Translations under genes and position numbers: made by a program
Notes under the pieces: model-generated
Databases searched by the model: none
Told to the model about the DNA's origin: nothing
What the model saw: the letters and a program-made list of their open reading frames with translations, nothing else
Assembly: GCF_001430825.1 (NCBI RefSeq)
Contig: NZ_CP010535.1
Span: 1,158,501-1,222,500 of the forward strand
Length of the DNA: 64,000 nt
Source of the DNA: Sediminicola sp. YIK13
GTDB lineage: Bacteria; Bacteroidota; Bacteroidia; Flavobacteriales; Flavobacteriaceae
Direction of reading: 5' to 3'
Shown: positions 27,744 through 35,937 of the stretch, piece after piece
How the letters are laid out: every line of letters starts with the position of its first letter
Numbering within the stretch: position 1 is the first letter of the stretch

Positions 27744-29147
27744 TTAGTTTCCAATAACCCTAAAAATCCAGGTTTCATCGGTATACCTTCCGTAAAACTT
27801 ACTATCTCTGGCCTTTTCAGCCGCTTCCAGACTATTATAACTCTCAAGATAAACATAGTTGAATTTATTGAAGGATCTGTAAAATGATTTTGGTTCCAAG
27901 CCTTTTTTGCGCAATGACTCCATAAAATTATCCAAGTATTTTTTGGTGCCGAATACATTGGCTATCAAATAATATCCGGGCTGTAATCCTTCCAGATTTT
28001 CAACCTCCTCATATTTACCTTTTGTCACACTCTCAGGCTTAGAAGGTTGCTCCGTTTTTAAGGCAACCTCGTTTTTGATCTCCGCTGTTTTTATTTTTGT
28101 CATTTTTTCTTGAGGGATGGCAGCTTGTTTTTTACTTTCTATGACTTTTTCTTTATTTTTCATCATTTCCTTTCCTTCCCTCGTCTCTTCATTTTCATTA
28201 TTTAAGCCCTTCGTAATTTCAATTTCCTGTGGTAAAATTTCAGTCTCTTTCTTATTCCCAAATCTGATGGCCGTAACCAATTCAAATGTTGCGTCCTTAT
28301 CCTTGACGCCTTGGTCCAATCCAAATTCCATTAAAATTCCAATTGAAAGGGATTTTAGAAATATTCCTCCCACCCCCGCAGAAACTCCATAAAAACTATT
28401 GTACCCTCCTTGTGCCCAAAACCTTTGGCTTGTCAGCAAGGCGTTGAACCCTAATTGGGTCTCCATTTCGGGAATACTTTTGAGGTAGAGCATAGGACGT
28501 AAAGAAGTCCCCCCTGTTCCACCAAAAAGTGGTACTGGAAAATCATATGCCATAGCTCCAAGGAATACTTTTTTTGTATTCTCGTTGGCGTTGTTATTGG
28601 AGCTGATTTGAACAATATTTTCCGATGTAAAGGAGAGGCTAAAGGCATCTAACATTAATCTAATCCCCGGTGCAAACTGCATTATAAATTCGTTGGAATC
28701 CGCATTTAAAATATTTATTCCTCCCGATGATGCAAATCTATCATCTGCTATTTCCCTCTGGTAGCCCAGCACATTAATACCTAATGCCAGTTTTGCATTT
28801 TCACTTATTTCAAATGCATAAGCATAATTCAAAATTCCCCCTGTCTGCAAATAAACCCCAGTATTGTGCTGAAGAAATCCGCCTCCTATTACAGAATTTT
28901 CGTTTAGGCTGGTCGTATAATTTATAAATGTGGTTGTAGGATCCGCATCCACAGTTTGCCATTGCCACCTGGTCCACAGAGCTATCGATTGTGGCCTATT
29001 TTGATCCAATGCAAAAGTGGGATTCAATAAACTAGCATTAAACGTCGTTAGGTTATGTTGTCTGAAATCGCCGGGCAATTCTACCTCCTGGGCATTAACC
29101 CCAAGGACAACAATAAAGTATAAAAGAATTAAACGAAGTTTTCCCAT
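27744..29147 (-). CDS. PorP/SprF-family outer-membrane protein with C-terminal SPOR-like domain
   Basis: 467 residues from the ATG at 29147 (a TTG two codons upstream is unnecessary). A signal peptide (MGKLRLILLYFIVVLGVNAQ) precedes a beta-barrel region typical of PorP/SprF proteins (FNASLLNPTFALDQNRPQSIALWTRWQW, GGGFLQHNTGVYLQTGGILNYAYAF). A Lys/Glu-rich linker (residues about 300-380) follows. The last 85 residues form a SPOR-like fold (GLQPGYYLIANVFGTKKYLDNFMESLRKKGLEPKSF). PorP/SprF proteins assist type IX secretion or attachment of large adhesins. Usually a giant adhesin gene is next to them; none is here. The SPOR part suggests peptidoglycan binding. Confidence 0.85.
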   Translation of the reverse strand: MGKLRLILLYFIVVLGVNAQEVELPGDFRQHNLTTFNASLLNPTFALDQNRPQSIALWTRWQWQTVDADPTTTFINYTTSLNENSVIGGGFLQHNTGVYLQTGGILNYAYAFEISENAKLALGINVLGYQREIADDRFASSGGINILNADSNEFIMQFAPGIRLMLDAFSLSFTSENIVQISSNNNANENTKKVFLGAMAYDFPVPLFGGTGGTSLRPMLYLKSIPEMETQLGFNALLTSQRFWAQGGYNSFYGVSAGVGGIFLKSLSIGILMEFGLDQGVKDKDATFELVTAIRFGNKKETEILPQEIEITKGLNNENEETREGKEMMKNKEKVIESKKQAAIPQEKMTKIKTAEIKNEVALKTEQPSKPESVTKGKYEEVENLEGLQPGYYLIANVFGTKKYLDNFMESLRKKGLEPKSFYRSFNKFNYVYLESYNSLEAAEKARDSKFYGRYTDETWIFRVIGN

Positions 29148-29180
29148 AATCAAAAAAACAAGATTCTAAGTGTCAGGCAT

Positions 29181-29202
29181 ACTAAATTACACTAAATTTA
29201 GT
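29181..29202. repeat. Direct repeat and palindrome in divergent promoter region
   Basis: ACTAAATT occurs at 29181-29188 and 29191-29198, and ACTAAATTTAGT at 29191-29202 is a perfect 12-base palindrome. It lies between the divergent PorP/SprF and histidine phosphatase genes and could be an operator. Confidence 0.4.
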
Positions 29203-29231
29203 TAGATTTAAGACAATAGTAAATAATACGC

Positions 29232-29768
29232 ATGATCGATATGAAAATAGAAAAGCTTTTAGTTTTAGTGCTTTGTTTTGCCTTCTTAACAAGTTGCAAG
29301 GAGGAAAAGGTTTTAGAACAACCCATGGAATCCGTGGTCACCACCTTTTATTTAATCAGGCATGCGGAAAAAGATAGAAGCAATCCAGAGAATACGGATC
29401 CGGAACTAAACCAAGATGGATTGGGAAGGGCCATACGTTGGGCTGAAGTATTTGATTTGGTTCCCTTGGATGCGGTGTATTCAACGGATTACGAAAGGAC
29501 CACTATGACTGCAGCACCAACAACTGTAAAAAAAGAACTTACCTTACAGTACTATGATCCAAAAGATATTGATATGGCTCAGTTCATGTCTGAAAACTTG
29601 GGAAACAATGTTTTAATTGTTGGCCACAGTAATACTACTCCAGAATTTGTAAACAAGCTGATTGGAACACAAAAATATGACGATATTGATGATTATGACA
29701 ATAGCAACTTATTCATTGTCCAGATTGTAAATGGAAAAGCCACTGATATAAGACTTAAGATTAATTGA
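29232..29768 (+). CDS. Histidine phosphatase (phosphoglycerate mutase-like) lipoprotein
   Basis: A 178-residue lipoprotein (a second ATG at 29241 gives MKIEKLLVLVLCFAFLTSC, an equally good signal). The mature part is a histidine phosphatase superfamily domain with the catalytic RHAEK motif (YLIRHAEKDRSN), the second-half GHSNTTPEFV histidine, and a DAVYSTDYERTTMTAAP arginine region. It therefore removes phosphate from an unknown substrate in the periplasm, in the SixA/PGAM-like group. It is divergent from the PorP/SprF gene and convergent with the DUF6503-like gene, whose stop is three bases away. Confidence 0.85.
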   Translation: MIDMKIEKLLVLVLCFAFLTSCKEEKVLEQPMESVVTTFYLIRHAEKDRSNPENTDPELNQDGLGRAIRWAEVFDLVPLDAVYSTDYERTTMTAAPTTVKKELTLQYYDPKDIDMAQFMSENLGNNVLIVGHSNTTPEFVNKLIGTQKYDDIDDYDNSNLFIVQIVNGKATDIRLKIN

Positions 29769-29770
29769 TC

Positions 29771-30511
29771 CTATCTCACCACGGAGATGTTCTTCAATAC
29801 AATCTTTGATAAAAGTTCCAAATCTCCCGACTCGTATTTTGTGTCAATATTATTTATTGTAGTTCCATCATCTTTTGGTTGGTAGTTTTCGTAATCCACA
29901 AACCGTATACCTTCTATATATCGTTCATTATAGGCCACCCTAAAGCGAACTCCGCCTTCATTGACATGAAAATCATACGCCAAATAATCGGGCTTAAAGG
30001 TTTCTTTATTGATCCAGTACAAGTAGGTGTCCTCAAAATCCTCTCCTCCTCCATTTTGATCAAATGTTACTTTTATTTTATAATAGTCTATTCCTTTTAA
30101 GGTTACCTCATCCAATAATGATTTATTTACAGCAGGATCATTTAATCCATAAGGTAGTTTTACAAAATAATGCACAGAGTTTACGGCATTGTCATATTTT
30201 TTGGCAACAGTATCATGGAGTACTTCTAAGGTGCCATCTATATACCGCTCAAATTTTGCCTTTGACTTTACATCCTCTATCTTTTTTCCTTCCAGATCAA
30301 AAACCCGCTTTAAGACCCCGTTATTACCAACCCCCTCAGAGATATAATGTTTGTCCCTGAAATCAAAGGATATTTTGCTCTTGGCAAATAACTCTCCTCC
30401 GCTTACTACTATAGCTTTGTCTACAATTTGTTGTGCTGTTAGACTTTCCTTTTTCTTCTCTTTACAGGACAATAGAGAGCAAAATACCAATAGAACATAT
30501 AATTTTTTCAT
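29771..30511 (-). CDS. DUF6503-like lipoprotein
   Basis: 246 residues from the ATG at 30511, giving the lipoprotein signal MKKLYVLLVFCSLLSC; an in-frame extension to 30544 is unneeded. The body (LTAQQIVDKAIVVSGGELFAKSKISFDFRDKHYISEG, VHYFVKLPYGLNDPAVNK, DTYLYWINKETFKPDYLAYDF) resembles the family catalogued as DUF6503 in flavobacteria, a LolA/LppX-like beta fold that could carry lipid. The assignment to that family is from memory of the motif, not from a search. It probably acts in the periplasm or on the outer membrane. Function is unknown. Confidence 0.7.
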   Translation of the reverse strand: MKKLYVLLVFCSLLSCKEKKKESLTAQQIVDKAIVVSGGELFAKSKISFDFRDKHYISEGVGNNGVLKRVFDLEGKKIEDVKSKAKFERYIDGTLEVLHDTVAKKYDNAVNSVHYFVKLPYGLNDPAVNKSLLDEVTLKGIDYYKIKVTFDQNGGGEDFEDTYLYWINKETFKPDYLAYDFHVNEGGVRFRVAYNERYIEGIRFVDYENYQPKDDGTTINNIDTKYESGDLELLSKIVLKNISVVR

Positions 30512-30609
30512 AGCTGTAAATTTAAGGAAAATTGTCAGATTCAATTTTCATGTCAAAGGTTCACAAAATAATTCTAAATGCTATAAATGGTTTATTCTTT
30601 TATTGTTGT

Positions 30610-30617
30610 TACTTTTG
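30610..30617 (+). promoter_or_regulatory. Putative -7 element of smpB
   Basis: TACTTTTG matches TAnnTTTG and ends eight bases before the smpB ATG, so the mRNA would start at or within a few bases of the start codon. ATGG at 30587-30590 is a weak -33 with a 19-base spacer. Confidence 0.5.
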
Positions 30618-30625
30618 TAGGTGAT

Positions 30626-31087
30626 ATGCAGAAAAACATCAATATAAAGAATAAGAAGGCCAAATTTGAATATGAAATTTTGGATACTTATGTTGCGGGT
30701 ATTGTCCTTTCAGGTACCGAGATAAAATCTATCCGTCTTGGTAGGGCCTCCATATCCGAAAGTTTCTGTGAATTTAACGATCTTTCAGAATTATTTGTAA
30801 TCAATATGCAGGTGGATGAATATTCCCATGGCAGTCATTACAACCATAAACCTAAGGCAGAACGGAAACTTTTACTACAGAGAAGGGAGCTTAAAAAGCT
30901 GGAAAAAGAGGTCAATACCTCTGGACTAACTATTGTACCCTTGAATCTTTTTGTCAATGACAACGGATTGGCTAAAGTGAAGATAGCCCTGGCCAAGGGG
31001 AAAAAATTATACGACAAAAGGGAATCTATTAAAGAAAGGGATACCAAGAGAAATTTGGACAGGATCAAAAAAAGTTTCAACAACTAG
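30626..31087 (+). CDS. smpB: SsrA-binding protein SmpB
   Basis: 153 residues from the ATG at 30626, the usual length; an in-frame ATG at 30587 would put extra residues ahead of the conserved start and also lie upstream of the promoter element. Family markers are NKKAKFEYEILDTYVAGIVLSGTEIKSIR, the GSHYNHKPKAERKLLL region and the basic C-terminal tail (KRESIKERDTKRNLDRIKKSF) that enters the decoding centre. SmpB binds tmRNA and rescues stalled ribosomes. The ssrA gene is not in the window. No neighbour is functionally linked. Confidence 0.97.
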   Translation: MQKNINIKNKKAKFEYEILDTYVAGIVLSGTEIKSIRLGRASISESFCEFNDLSELFVINMQVDEYSHGSHYNHKPKAERKLLLQRRELKKLEKEVNTSGLTIVPLNLFVNDNGLAKVKIALAKGKKLYDKRESIKERDTKRNLDRIKKSFNN

Positions 31088-31116
31088 AATTTATAATTAT
31101 TACCAGTCCAATTTTC

Positions 31117-31758
31117 TTAATTTTTATCTTCTAATAAAGGTACGAACCTAAACGACCCATATTCCATTTTTTCAAATTCCAATTCCGATTTTCTAATATA
31201 TAGGGTCATTATCTGATCGTTATTGCCCACTGGGATGACCAATCTGCCTCCTATTTTCAATTGCGCCATCAATGGTTTGGGAACATATGGAGCCCCTGCT
31301 GTAACCACGATGCCATCAAACGGTGCTTCTTCTGGCAAGCCCTTATACCCGTCGCCAAATATCATCTTCTTAGGTCGGTAACCCATTTTCTTGAAAAAGA
31401 TGTTCGTTTTTTTAAAAAGTTCCAATTGCCGCTCTATGGTATAGACTCTAGTTTTTAAATGTAACAAGGTGGCCGTTTGGTAGCCGCTCCCCGTACCTAT
31501 TTCCAAAATTTTGTAATTTGGTTCTGTTTCTAGCAGCGCTGTTTGAAAGGCAACGGTATACGGCTGGGATATGGTTTGTTCCGCCCCTATTGGAAAAGCT
31601 TTGTCCTGATAGGCATGGGCTTCAAAACTACTATCTAAAAATAAATGTCGGGGTATGGTACGTATGGCCTCCAATACTTTATGGTCCACAATGCCTTTAT
31701 CAGCTAAAATTTCGGCCAATTTATTACGCATTCCACGATGCTTCAGGGTGTCTTTCAA
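31117..31758 (-). CDS. pcm: Protein-L-isoaspartate O-methyltransferase
   Basis: A 213-residue SAM methyltransferase with the motif I segment ILEIGTGSGYQTA and the PCMT-specific SQPYTVAFQTALLE (catalytic Ser/Thr region) and VTAGAPYVPKPL. It methylates L-isoaspartyl residues in aged proteins so they can revert to aspartate. The likely start is TTG at 31758 (MKDTLKHRGMRNKLAEIL), because flavobacterial Pcm proteins begin this way; the first ATG, at 31731, would cut nine residues. A TAACTTTG box 20 bases upstream of the TTG supports this. Cytoplasmic, monocistronic. Confidence 0.95.
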   Translation of the reverse strand: MKDTLKHRGMRNKLAEILADKGIVDHKVLEAIRTIPRHLFLDSSFEAHAYQDKAFPIGAEQTISQPYTVAFQTALLETEPNYKILEIGTGSGYQTATLLHLKTRVYTIERQLELFKKTNIFFKKMGYRPKKMIFGDGYKGLPEEAPFDGIVVTAGAPYVPKPLMAQLKIGGRLVIPVGNNDQIMTLYIRKSELEFEKMEYGSFRFVPLLEDKN

Positions 31759-31777
31759 AAGTTTGGTTTTTGGATTA

Positions 31778-31785
31778 CAAAGTTA
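31778..31785 (-). promoter_or_regulatory. Putative -7 element of pcm
   Basis: On the minus strand it reads TAACTTTG, a full match to TAnnTTTG, predicting a leader of about 13 bases before the TTG start. The -33 element is unclear. Confidence 0.45.
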
Positions 31786-31974
31786 AAAAAAAGGACGCTA
31801 TTCGCATTGAAGGATTTAAAAAGTTATCCAATTGATTTAAAGATCAAACAGAAATTATTTATTTCAGAAATACGATTCAACCATTTGACCAAATACACCT
31901 CATTTCTTATAATTTGAGTTGCGAATTCCTTAAAACTACGCATCAATTTTCATGGAAGAATCGTTTCATATCCT

Positions 31975-31982
31975 TATTTTTG
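31975..31982 (+). promoter_or_regulatory. Putative -7 element of the Gfo/Idh oxidoreductase gene
   Basis: TATTTTTG matches TAnnTTTG and ends 15 bases before the ATG at 31998, supporting that start over an in-frame ATG at 31914. The -33 element is weak. Confidence 0.45.
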
Positions 31983-31997
31983 ACAAAAACGAAATTT

Positions 31998-32966
31998 ATG
32001 CTCAAGGTTGGAGTCCTGGGAGCAGGACATTTAGGTAAAATTCATTTGCGCCTTTTGAATGAATCCCAGAAATATAATCTGGTTGGCTTTTATGATCCGG
32101 ATGCCATCAATGGGGAAAAGGTGGCCAACGAATTTGGATACACCTATTTTGACAATATCAATAAACTAATTGACGCAGTGGATGTGGTAGACATAGTCAC
32201 TCCTACCCTTTCCCATTTTGATTGTGCAAAAAAAGCCATGAAAAAGGGAAGGCATGTATTTATAGAAAAGCCCATTACCAATACCTACGAGGAAGCAGAA
32301 GAATTATTGGCATTGGAAAAAAAGCATGGTATAAAAGGACAGGTGGGACATGTAGAACGCTTTAATCCTGCGTTTTCGGCGGTAAAGGATAAGATACAAA
32401 ACCCAATGTTTATAGAAACCCATAGACTCGCAGAATTCAACCCGAGGGGAACCGATGTTCCTGTGGTGCTAGATCTTATGATCCATGATATAGATGCCAT
32501 CCTCAGCGTTGTAAATTCCGAGGTAAAGCAAATTAATGCCAGTGGGGTTTCAGTGATAAGCAACTCTCCTGATATTGCCAATGCCAGGATAGAATTTGAA
32601 AATGGGTGCGTGGCCAATCTAACCGCCAGTAGAATCTCACTAAAAAATATGCGTAAATCGAGATTCTTTCAGCGAGACGCCTACATATCTGTAGACTTTC
32701 TCGAGAAAAAAGTAGAGGTGGTAAAAATGAAGGATGCTCCGGAAACCCCAGGAGATTTTGATATGGTGCTGCAGAATGCAGAAGGTGAAAAGAAACAGAT
32801 TTATTTTGAAAATCCAACCATATCGGCTAACAATGCCATTTTAGATGAGTTGGAAACCTTTGCAGATGCCATTAACAACAATACAACTCCCATAGTCTCT
32901 CTATACCAAGGAACACAAGCATTAAAGGTAGCCCTACAAGTAATAGCTTCTTTTGAAAAGAAATAA
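31998..32966 (+). CDS. Gfo/Idh/MocA-family NAD(P)-dependent oxidoreductase
   Basis: 322 residues from the ATG at 31998 (MLKVGVLGAGHLGKIHLRLL). It has the Rossmann motif GxGxxG near the N-terminus and the conserved EKPITNTYEEAEELL (the EKP lysine). A C-terminal alpha/beta domain carries GHVERFNPAF and DLMIHDIDAILSV, the D-x-x-x-HD region used for sugar or inositol substrates. Substrate cannot be assigned; in flavobacteria this gene commonly precedes 3-hydroxybutyryl-CoA dehydrogenase, as here. Cytoplasmic. Co-transcription with the next gene is possible across the 94-base gap. Confidence 0.9.
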   Translation: MLKVGVLGAGHLGKIHLRLLNESQKYNLVGFYDPDAINGEKVANEFGYTYFDNINKLIDAVDVVDIVTPTLSHFDCAKKAMKKGRHVFIEKPITNTYEEAEELLALEKKHGIKGQVGHVERFNPAFSAVKDKIQNPMFIETHRLAEFNPRGTDVPVVLDLMIHDIDAILSVVNSEVKQINASGVSVISNSPDIANARIEFENGCVANLTASRISLKNMRKSRFFQRDAYISVDFLEKKVEVVKMKDAPETPGDFDMVLQNAEGEKKQIYFENPTISANNAILDELETFADAINNNTTPIVSLYQGTQALKVALQVIASFEKK

Positions 32967-33060
32967 TATATGAATTAGGTTAGGCTTAAAAGATTGGATT
33001 GACCAACTTAAAACACCAACCACACATCTAATAATGATTGAAAAATAGTAAAATCAAAGC

Positions 33061-33948
33061 ATGAAAAATATTGCAGTTATAGGTGCTGGCACCATGGGTA
33101 ATGGTATAGCACACGTTTTTGCCCAAAATGGTTATAAGGTAAACCTAATAGATATTTCACAAGCGTCATTAGACAAGGGAATGGCGGTTATTGAAAAAAA
33201 TCTGGACAGAATGGTTTCAAAAGAGACCATTACGGATGGAGAAAAATTAAATACCCTTAAAAACATTACCACCTATACAGCTCTTAAGGAAGGAGTGAAA
33301 AATATGGATTTGGTAGTGGAAGCTGCTACCGAAAATGTGGAGATCAAATTAAATATCTTCAGGGAGTTGGACGGAATCTGCAACCCTGAAACTGTTTTGG
33401 CCACCAATACCTCCTCTATTTCCATAACGCAGATAGGAGCTGTTACCAAAAGAGCAGATAAGGTTATTGGAATGCATTTTATGAACCCCGTTCCCATCAT
33501 GAAATTGGTTGAAATTATTCGAGGCTACAATACCTCTGACGAAGTGACCAGGAACATCATGGAATTATCTAAAAAATTAGGTAAAACACCAACTGAGGTC
33601 AACGATTATCCAGGATTTGTGGCAAATAGGATCTTGATGCCAATGATCAACGAGGCTATCGAAACCCTTTACAACGGTGTTGCAGGGGTTTCTGAAATAG
33701 ATACGGTGATGAAATTGGGAATGGCGCATCCAATGGGTCCTTTGCAATTGGCAGATTTTATAGGTCTGGATGTATGTCTTTCTATTCTTAATGTCATGTA
33801 TGACGGCTTTAAAAACCCTAAATATGCACCATGCCCCCTGTTGGTGAACATGGTCATGGCAAAAAAATTAGGAATCAAATCCGGAGAAGGCTTTTATGAT
33901 TACTCGGAATCCAAAAAAGCGGAAAAAGTTTCCGCACAATTCATTTAG
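33061..33948 (+). CDS. hbd: 3-hydroxybutyryl-CoA dehydrogenase
   Basis: A 295-residue protein starting MKNIAVIGAGTMGNGIAHVFAQNGY, the NAD-binding motif of 3-hydroxyacyl-CoA dehydrogenases. It has the catalytic His/Glu region (GMHFMNPVPIMKLVEII) and the C-terminal dimerisation domain (YPGFVANRILMPMINEAIETLYNGVA). It oxidises (S)-3-hydroxybutyryl-CoA to acetoacetyl-CoA in fatty-acid or butyrate-type metabolism. It is eight bases upstream of the DUF1015 gene and probably shares its transcript. Confidence 0.95.
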   Translation: MKNIAVIGAGTMGNGIAHVFAQNGYKVNLIDISQASLDKGMAVIEKNLDRMVSKETITDGEKLNTLKNITTYTALKEGVKNMDLVVEAATENVEIKLNIFRELDGICNPETVLATNTSSISITQIGAVTKRADKVIGMHFMNPVPIMKLVEIIRGYNTSDEVTRNIMELSKKLGKTPTEVNDYPGFVANRILMPMINEAIETLYNGVAGVSEIDTVMKLGMAHPMGPLQLADFIGLDVCLSILNVMYDGFKNPKYAPCPLLVNMVMAKKLGIKSGEGFYDYSESKKAEKVSAQFI

Positions 33949-33956
33949 ATTAAAAG

Positions 33957-35192
33957 ATGGCCATTATCAAGGCTTTTAAGGCTATTAGACCAGCGAAGGA
34001 TAAAGCTCCCTTTTTAGCTTCCCGTTCCTATGAGGACTATACCGTTAAAGAACTAAATGCCATCCTGACTTATAATCCATTTTCGTTTTTACATATTATA
34101 AATCCAGGTTTTAAATTTGATAAAAAGGTATCTGGAGGGGAACGTTTAAGACTTATCAGGAATAGGTACCTGGAGTTTTTAGAGGATGAAATCCTTATAC
34201 GGGATACGCAACCATCCTTTTATCTTTATAAAATAGAAAAGGAAGATTTTAGTTGTTGCGGTCTGTTCTGTGGTACCAGTGTTGAAGACTATAAGAATAA
34301 TGTGATCAAAAAACACGAGGATACCATTAAGCATAGAGTAAACCTTTTTGCAGTATACTTGAAGAATGTAAGCTTTAATGCGGAACCGGTATTAATGACC
34401 TATCCCGACAATGCTACCATTGGAGAACTTATTGGCGAGGTAAAAAACAGGGAACCCGAATATCGATTTTCAACGACCGATAAAGCTACCCATACACTTT
34501 GGACTATTACCAAGGAAGAAGATATTTTAAAATTACAGGATGAATTCAGTAAGATAGACTCTCTTTATATTGCAGATGGTCACCATAGAAGTGCTTCCTC
34601 TATGATTTTTGCCAATAAGAGCAAAAAAGGCAATCCGGGACACACCGGTATGGAACCCTACAACTATTTCATGAGCTACCTGATCCCAGAGTCAGAGATC
34701 AAGATATTTGAGTTTAATAGATTGGTAAAGGACCTAAATGGTTTGACGAAGGAGGAATTCTTAATTGAATTGGATACTTATTTCAAAATAGAAAAGAAAG
34801 GGAATGCCCTATACAAACCAATGGAAAAGCATCAGTTTAGTATGTATTTGGATGGTGATTTTTATGCGTTGCAATTGAGAAAGCAAATTTTCAAGTTCAC
34901 TGATGCCCTGAGCAGATTGGACACACAAATACTATATAAAACTATCTTAGAACCAATTTTGGGCATATCAGATCTAAGAAAAGATAAAAGAATCAAATAT
35001 GGTTTTGGCAAGAACAATATCTTCAATATGAAAGATGAAATAGATAAGGGTCATTTTATGGTTGGTTTTGGAATGGTTCCAGTCTCTATTGATGAACTCA
35101 AGGATATTGCTGATGCTGGATTGGTAATGCCTCCAAAAAGCACATATATTGAACCTAAAATAAGAAGTGGGCTAACCATCTATGAACTATAG
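33957..35192 (+). CDS. DUF1015 family protein
   Basis: A 411-residue cytoplasmic protein of the DUF1015 family. Markers are the N-terminal IKAFKAIRPAKDKAPFLASRSYEDYT, a central YIADGHHRSASS motif (His pair and Arg that look catalytic), and a C-terminal VSIDELKDIADAGLVMPPKSTYIEPKIRSGL. The biochemical role of this copy cannot be stated. In other Bacteroidota, relatives often sit beside serine biosynthesis genes; here it follows hbd by eight bases and precedes yggS by 47 bases. Confidence 0.9.
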   Translation: MAIIKAFKAIRPAKDKAPFLASRSYEDYTVKELNAILTYNPFSFLHIINPGFKFDKKVSGGERLRLIRNRYLEFLEDEILIRDTQPSFYLYKIEKEDFSCCGLFCGTSVEDYKNNVIKKHEDTIKHRVNLFAVYLKNVSFNAEPVLMTYPDNATIGELIGEVKNREPEYRFSTTDKATHTLWTITKEEDILKLQDEFSKIDSLYIADGHHRSASSMIFANKSKKGNPGHTGMEPYNYFMSYLIPESEIKIFEFNRLVKDLNGLTKEEFLIELDTYFKIEKKGNALYKPMEKHQFSMYLDGDFYALQLRKQIFKFTDALSRLDTQILYKTILEPILGISDLRKDKRIKYGFGKNNIFNMKDEIDKGHFMVGFGMVPVSIDELKDIADAGLVMPPKSTYIEPKIRSGLTIYEL

Positions 35193-35239
35193 ATCTTAGT
35201 ATCAAAAACTTCTAAAACGAGTTTAAATAAATTTCGAAA

Positions 35240-35899
35240 ATGACCATTAAAGATAATTTACAAGAAATACTTACCTCCATCCCAAAATCTGTAACTTTAG
35301 TTGCCGTATCAAAAACTAAGCCTGAGAAAGATATTCAAGAAGCGTATGATGCGGGCCAAAGGGTATTTGGCGAAAACAAGATACAGGAAATGACCCGAAA
35401 ATGGGAGAATCTGCCCAAGGATATCCAATGGCATATGATTGGGCATGTACAGACCAATAAAGTAAAGTACATGGCAGAATATGTTTCCTTGGTTCATGGA
35501 GTGGATAGCTTGAAACTTCTAAAGGAAATTAACAAACAGGCAAAAAAGCACAATCGTATTGTAGATTGTCTGTTGCAAATCCATATTGCTGAGGAGGACA
35601 CCAAATTTGGATTGGACGAAACAGAACTAAAGGATTTGTTGAATTCAGACACCTTTGGGAAATTACAGAATATAAAGGTTGTGGGGTTAATGGGCATGGC
35701 CACCTTTACAGATGATAAAAATCAGATCCGTAGAGAATTCAAACACCTTAAAACACAATTTGATAAATTAAAGGCAACGTTACCAAAGATTGACACCTTG
35801 TCCATGGGAATGAGTGGCGACTACCTAATAGCCATTGAAGAAGGTAGTACTATGATCCGAATAGGAAGTAGTATTTTTGGGGAAAGAAACTACAATTAA
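35240..35899 (+). CDS. yggS: YggS-family pyridoxal phosphate homeostasis protein
   Basis: A 219-residue single-domain TIM-barrel protein of the alanine racemase N-terminal fold. The PLP-binding lysine is K25 in VAVSKTKP. Other family segments are VFGENKIQEM, WHMIGHVQTNKVKYM, LMGMATFTDDKNQIRREF and LSMGMSGDYLIAIEEGSTMIRIGSSIFGER. It binds PLP without known enzyme activity and balances vitamin B6 and amino/keto-acid pools. It starts a run of plus-strand genes with small gaps. Confidence 0.95.
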   Translation: MTIKDNLQEILTSIPKSVTLVAVSKTKPEKDIQEAYDAGQRVFGENKIQEMTRKWENLPKDIQWHMIGHVQTNKVKYMAEYVSLVHGVDSLKLLKEINKQAKKHNRIVDCLLQIHIAEEDTKFGLDETELKDLLNSDTFGKLQNIKVVGLMGMATFTDDKNQIRREFKHLKTQFDKLKATLPKIDTLSMGMSGDYLIAIEEGSTMIRIGSSIFGERNYN

Positions 35900-35937
35900 T
35901 GTTGTAAAGAAACAGTGACCCGCAAGGGCAGAGAAGA

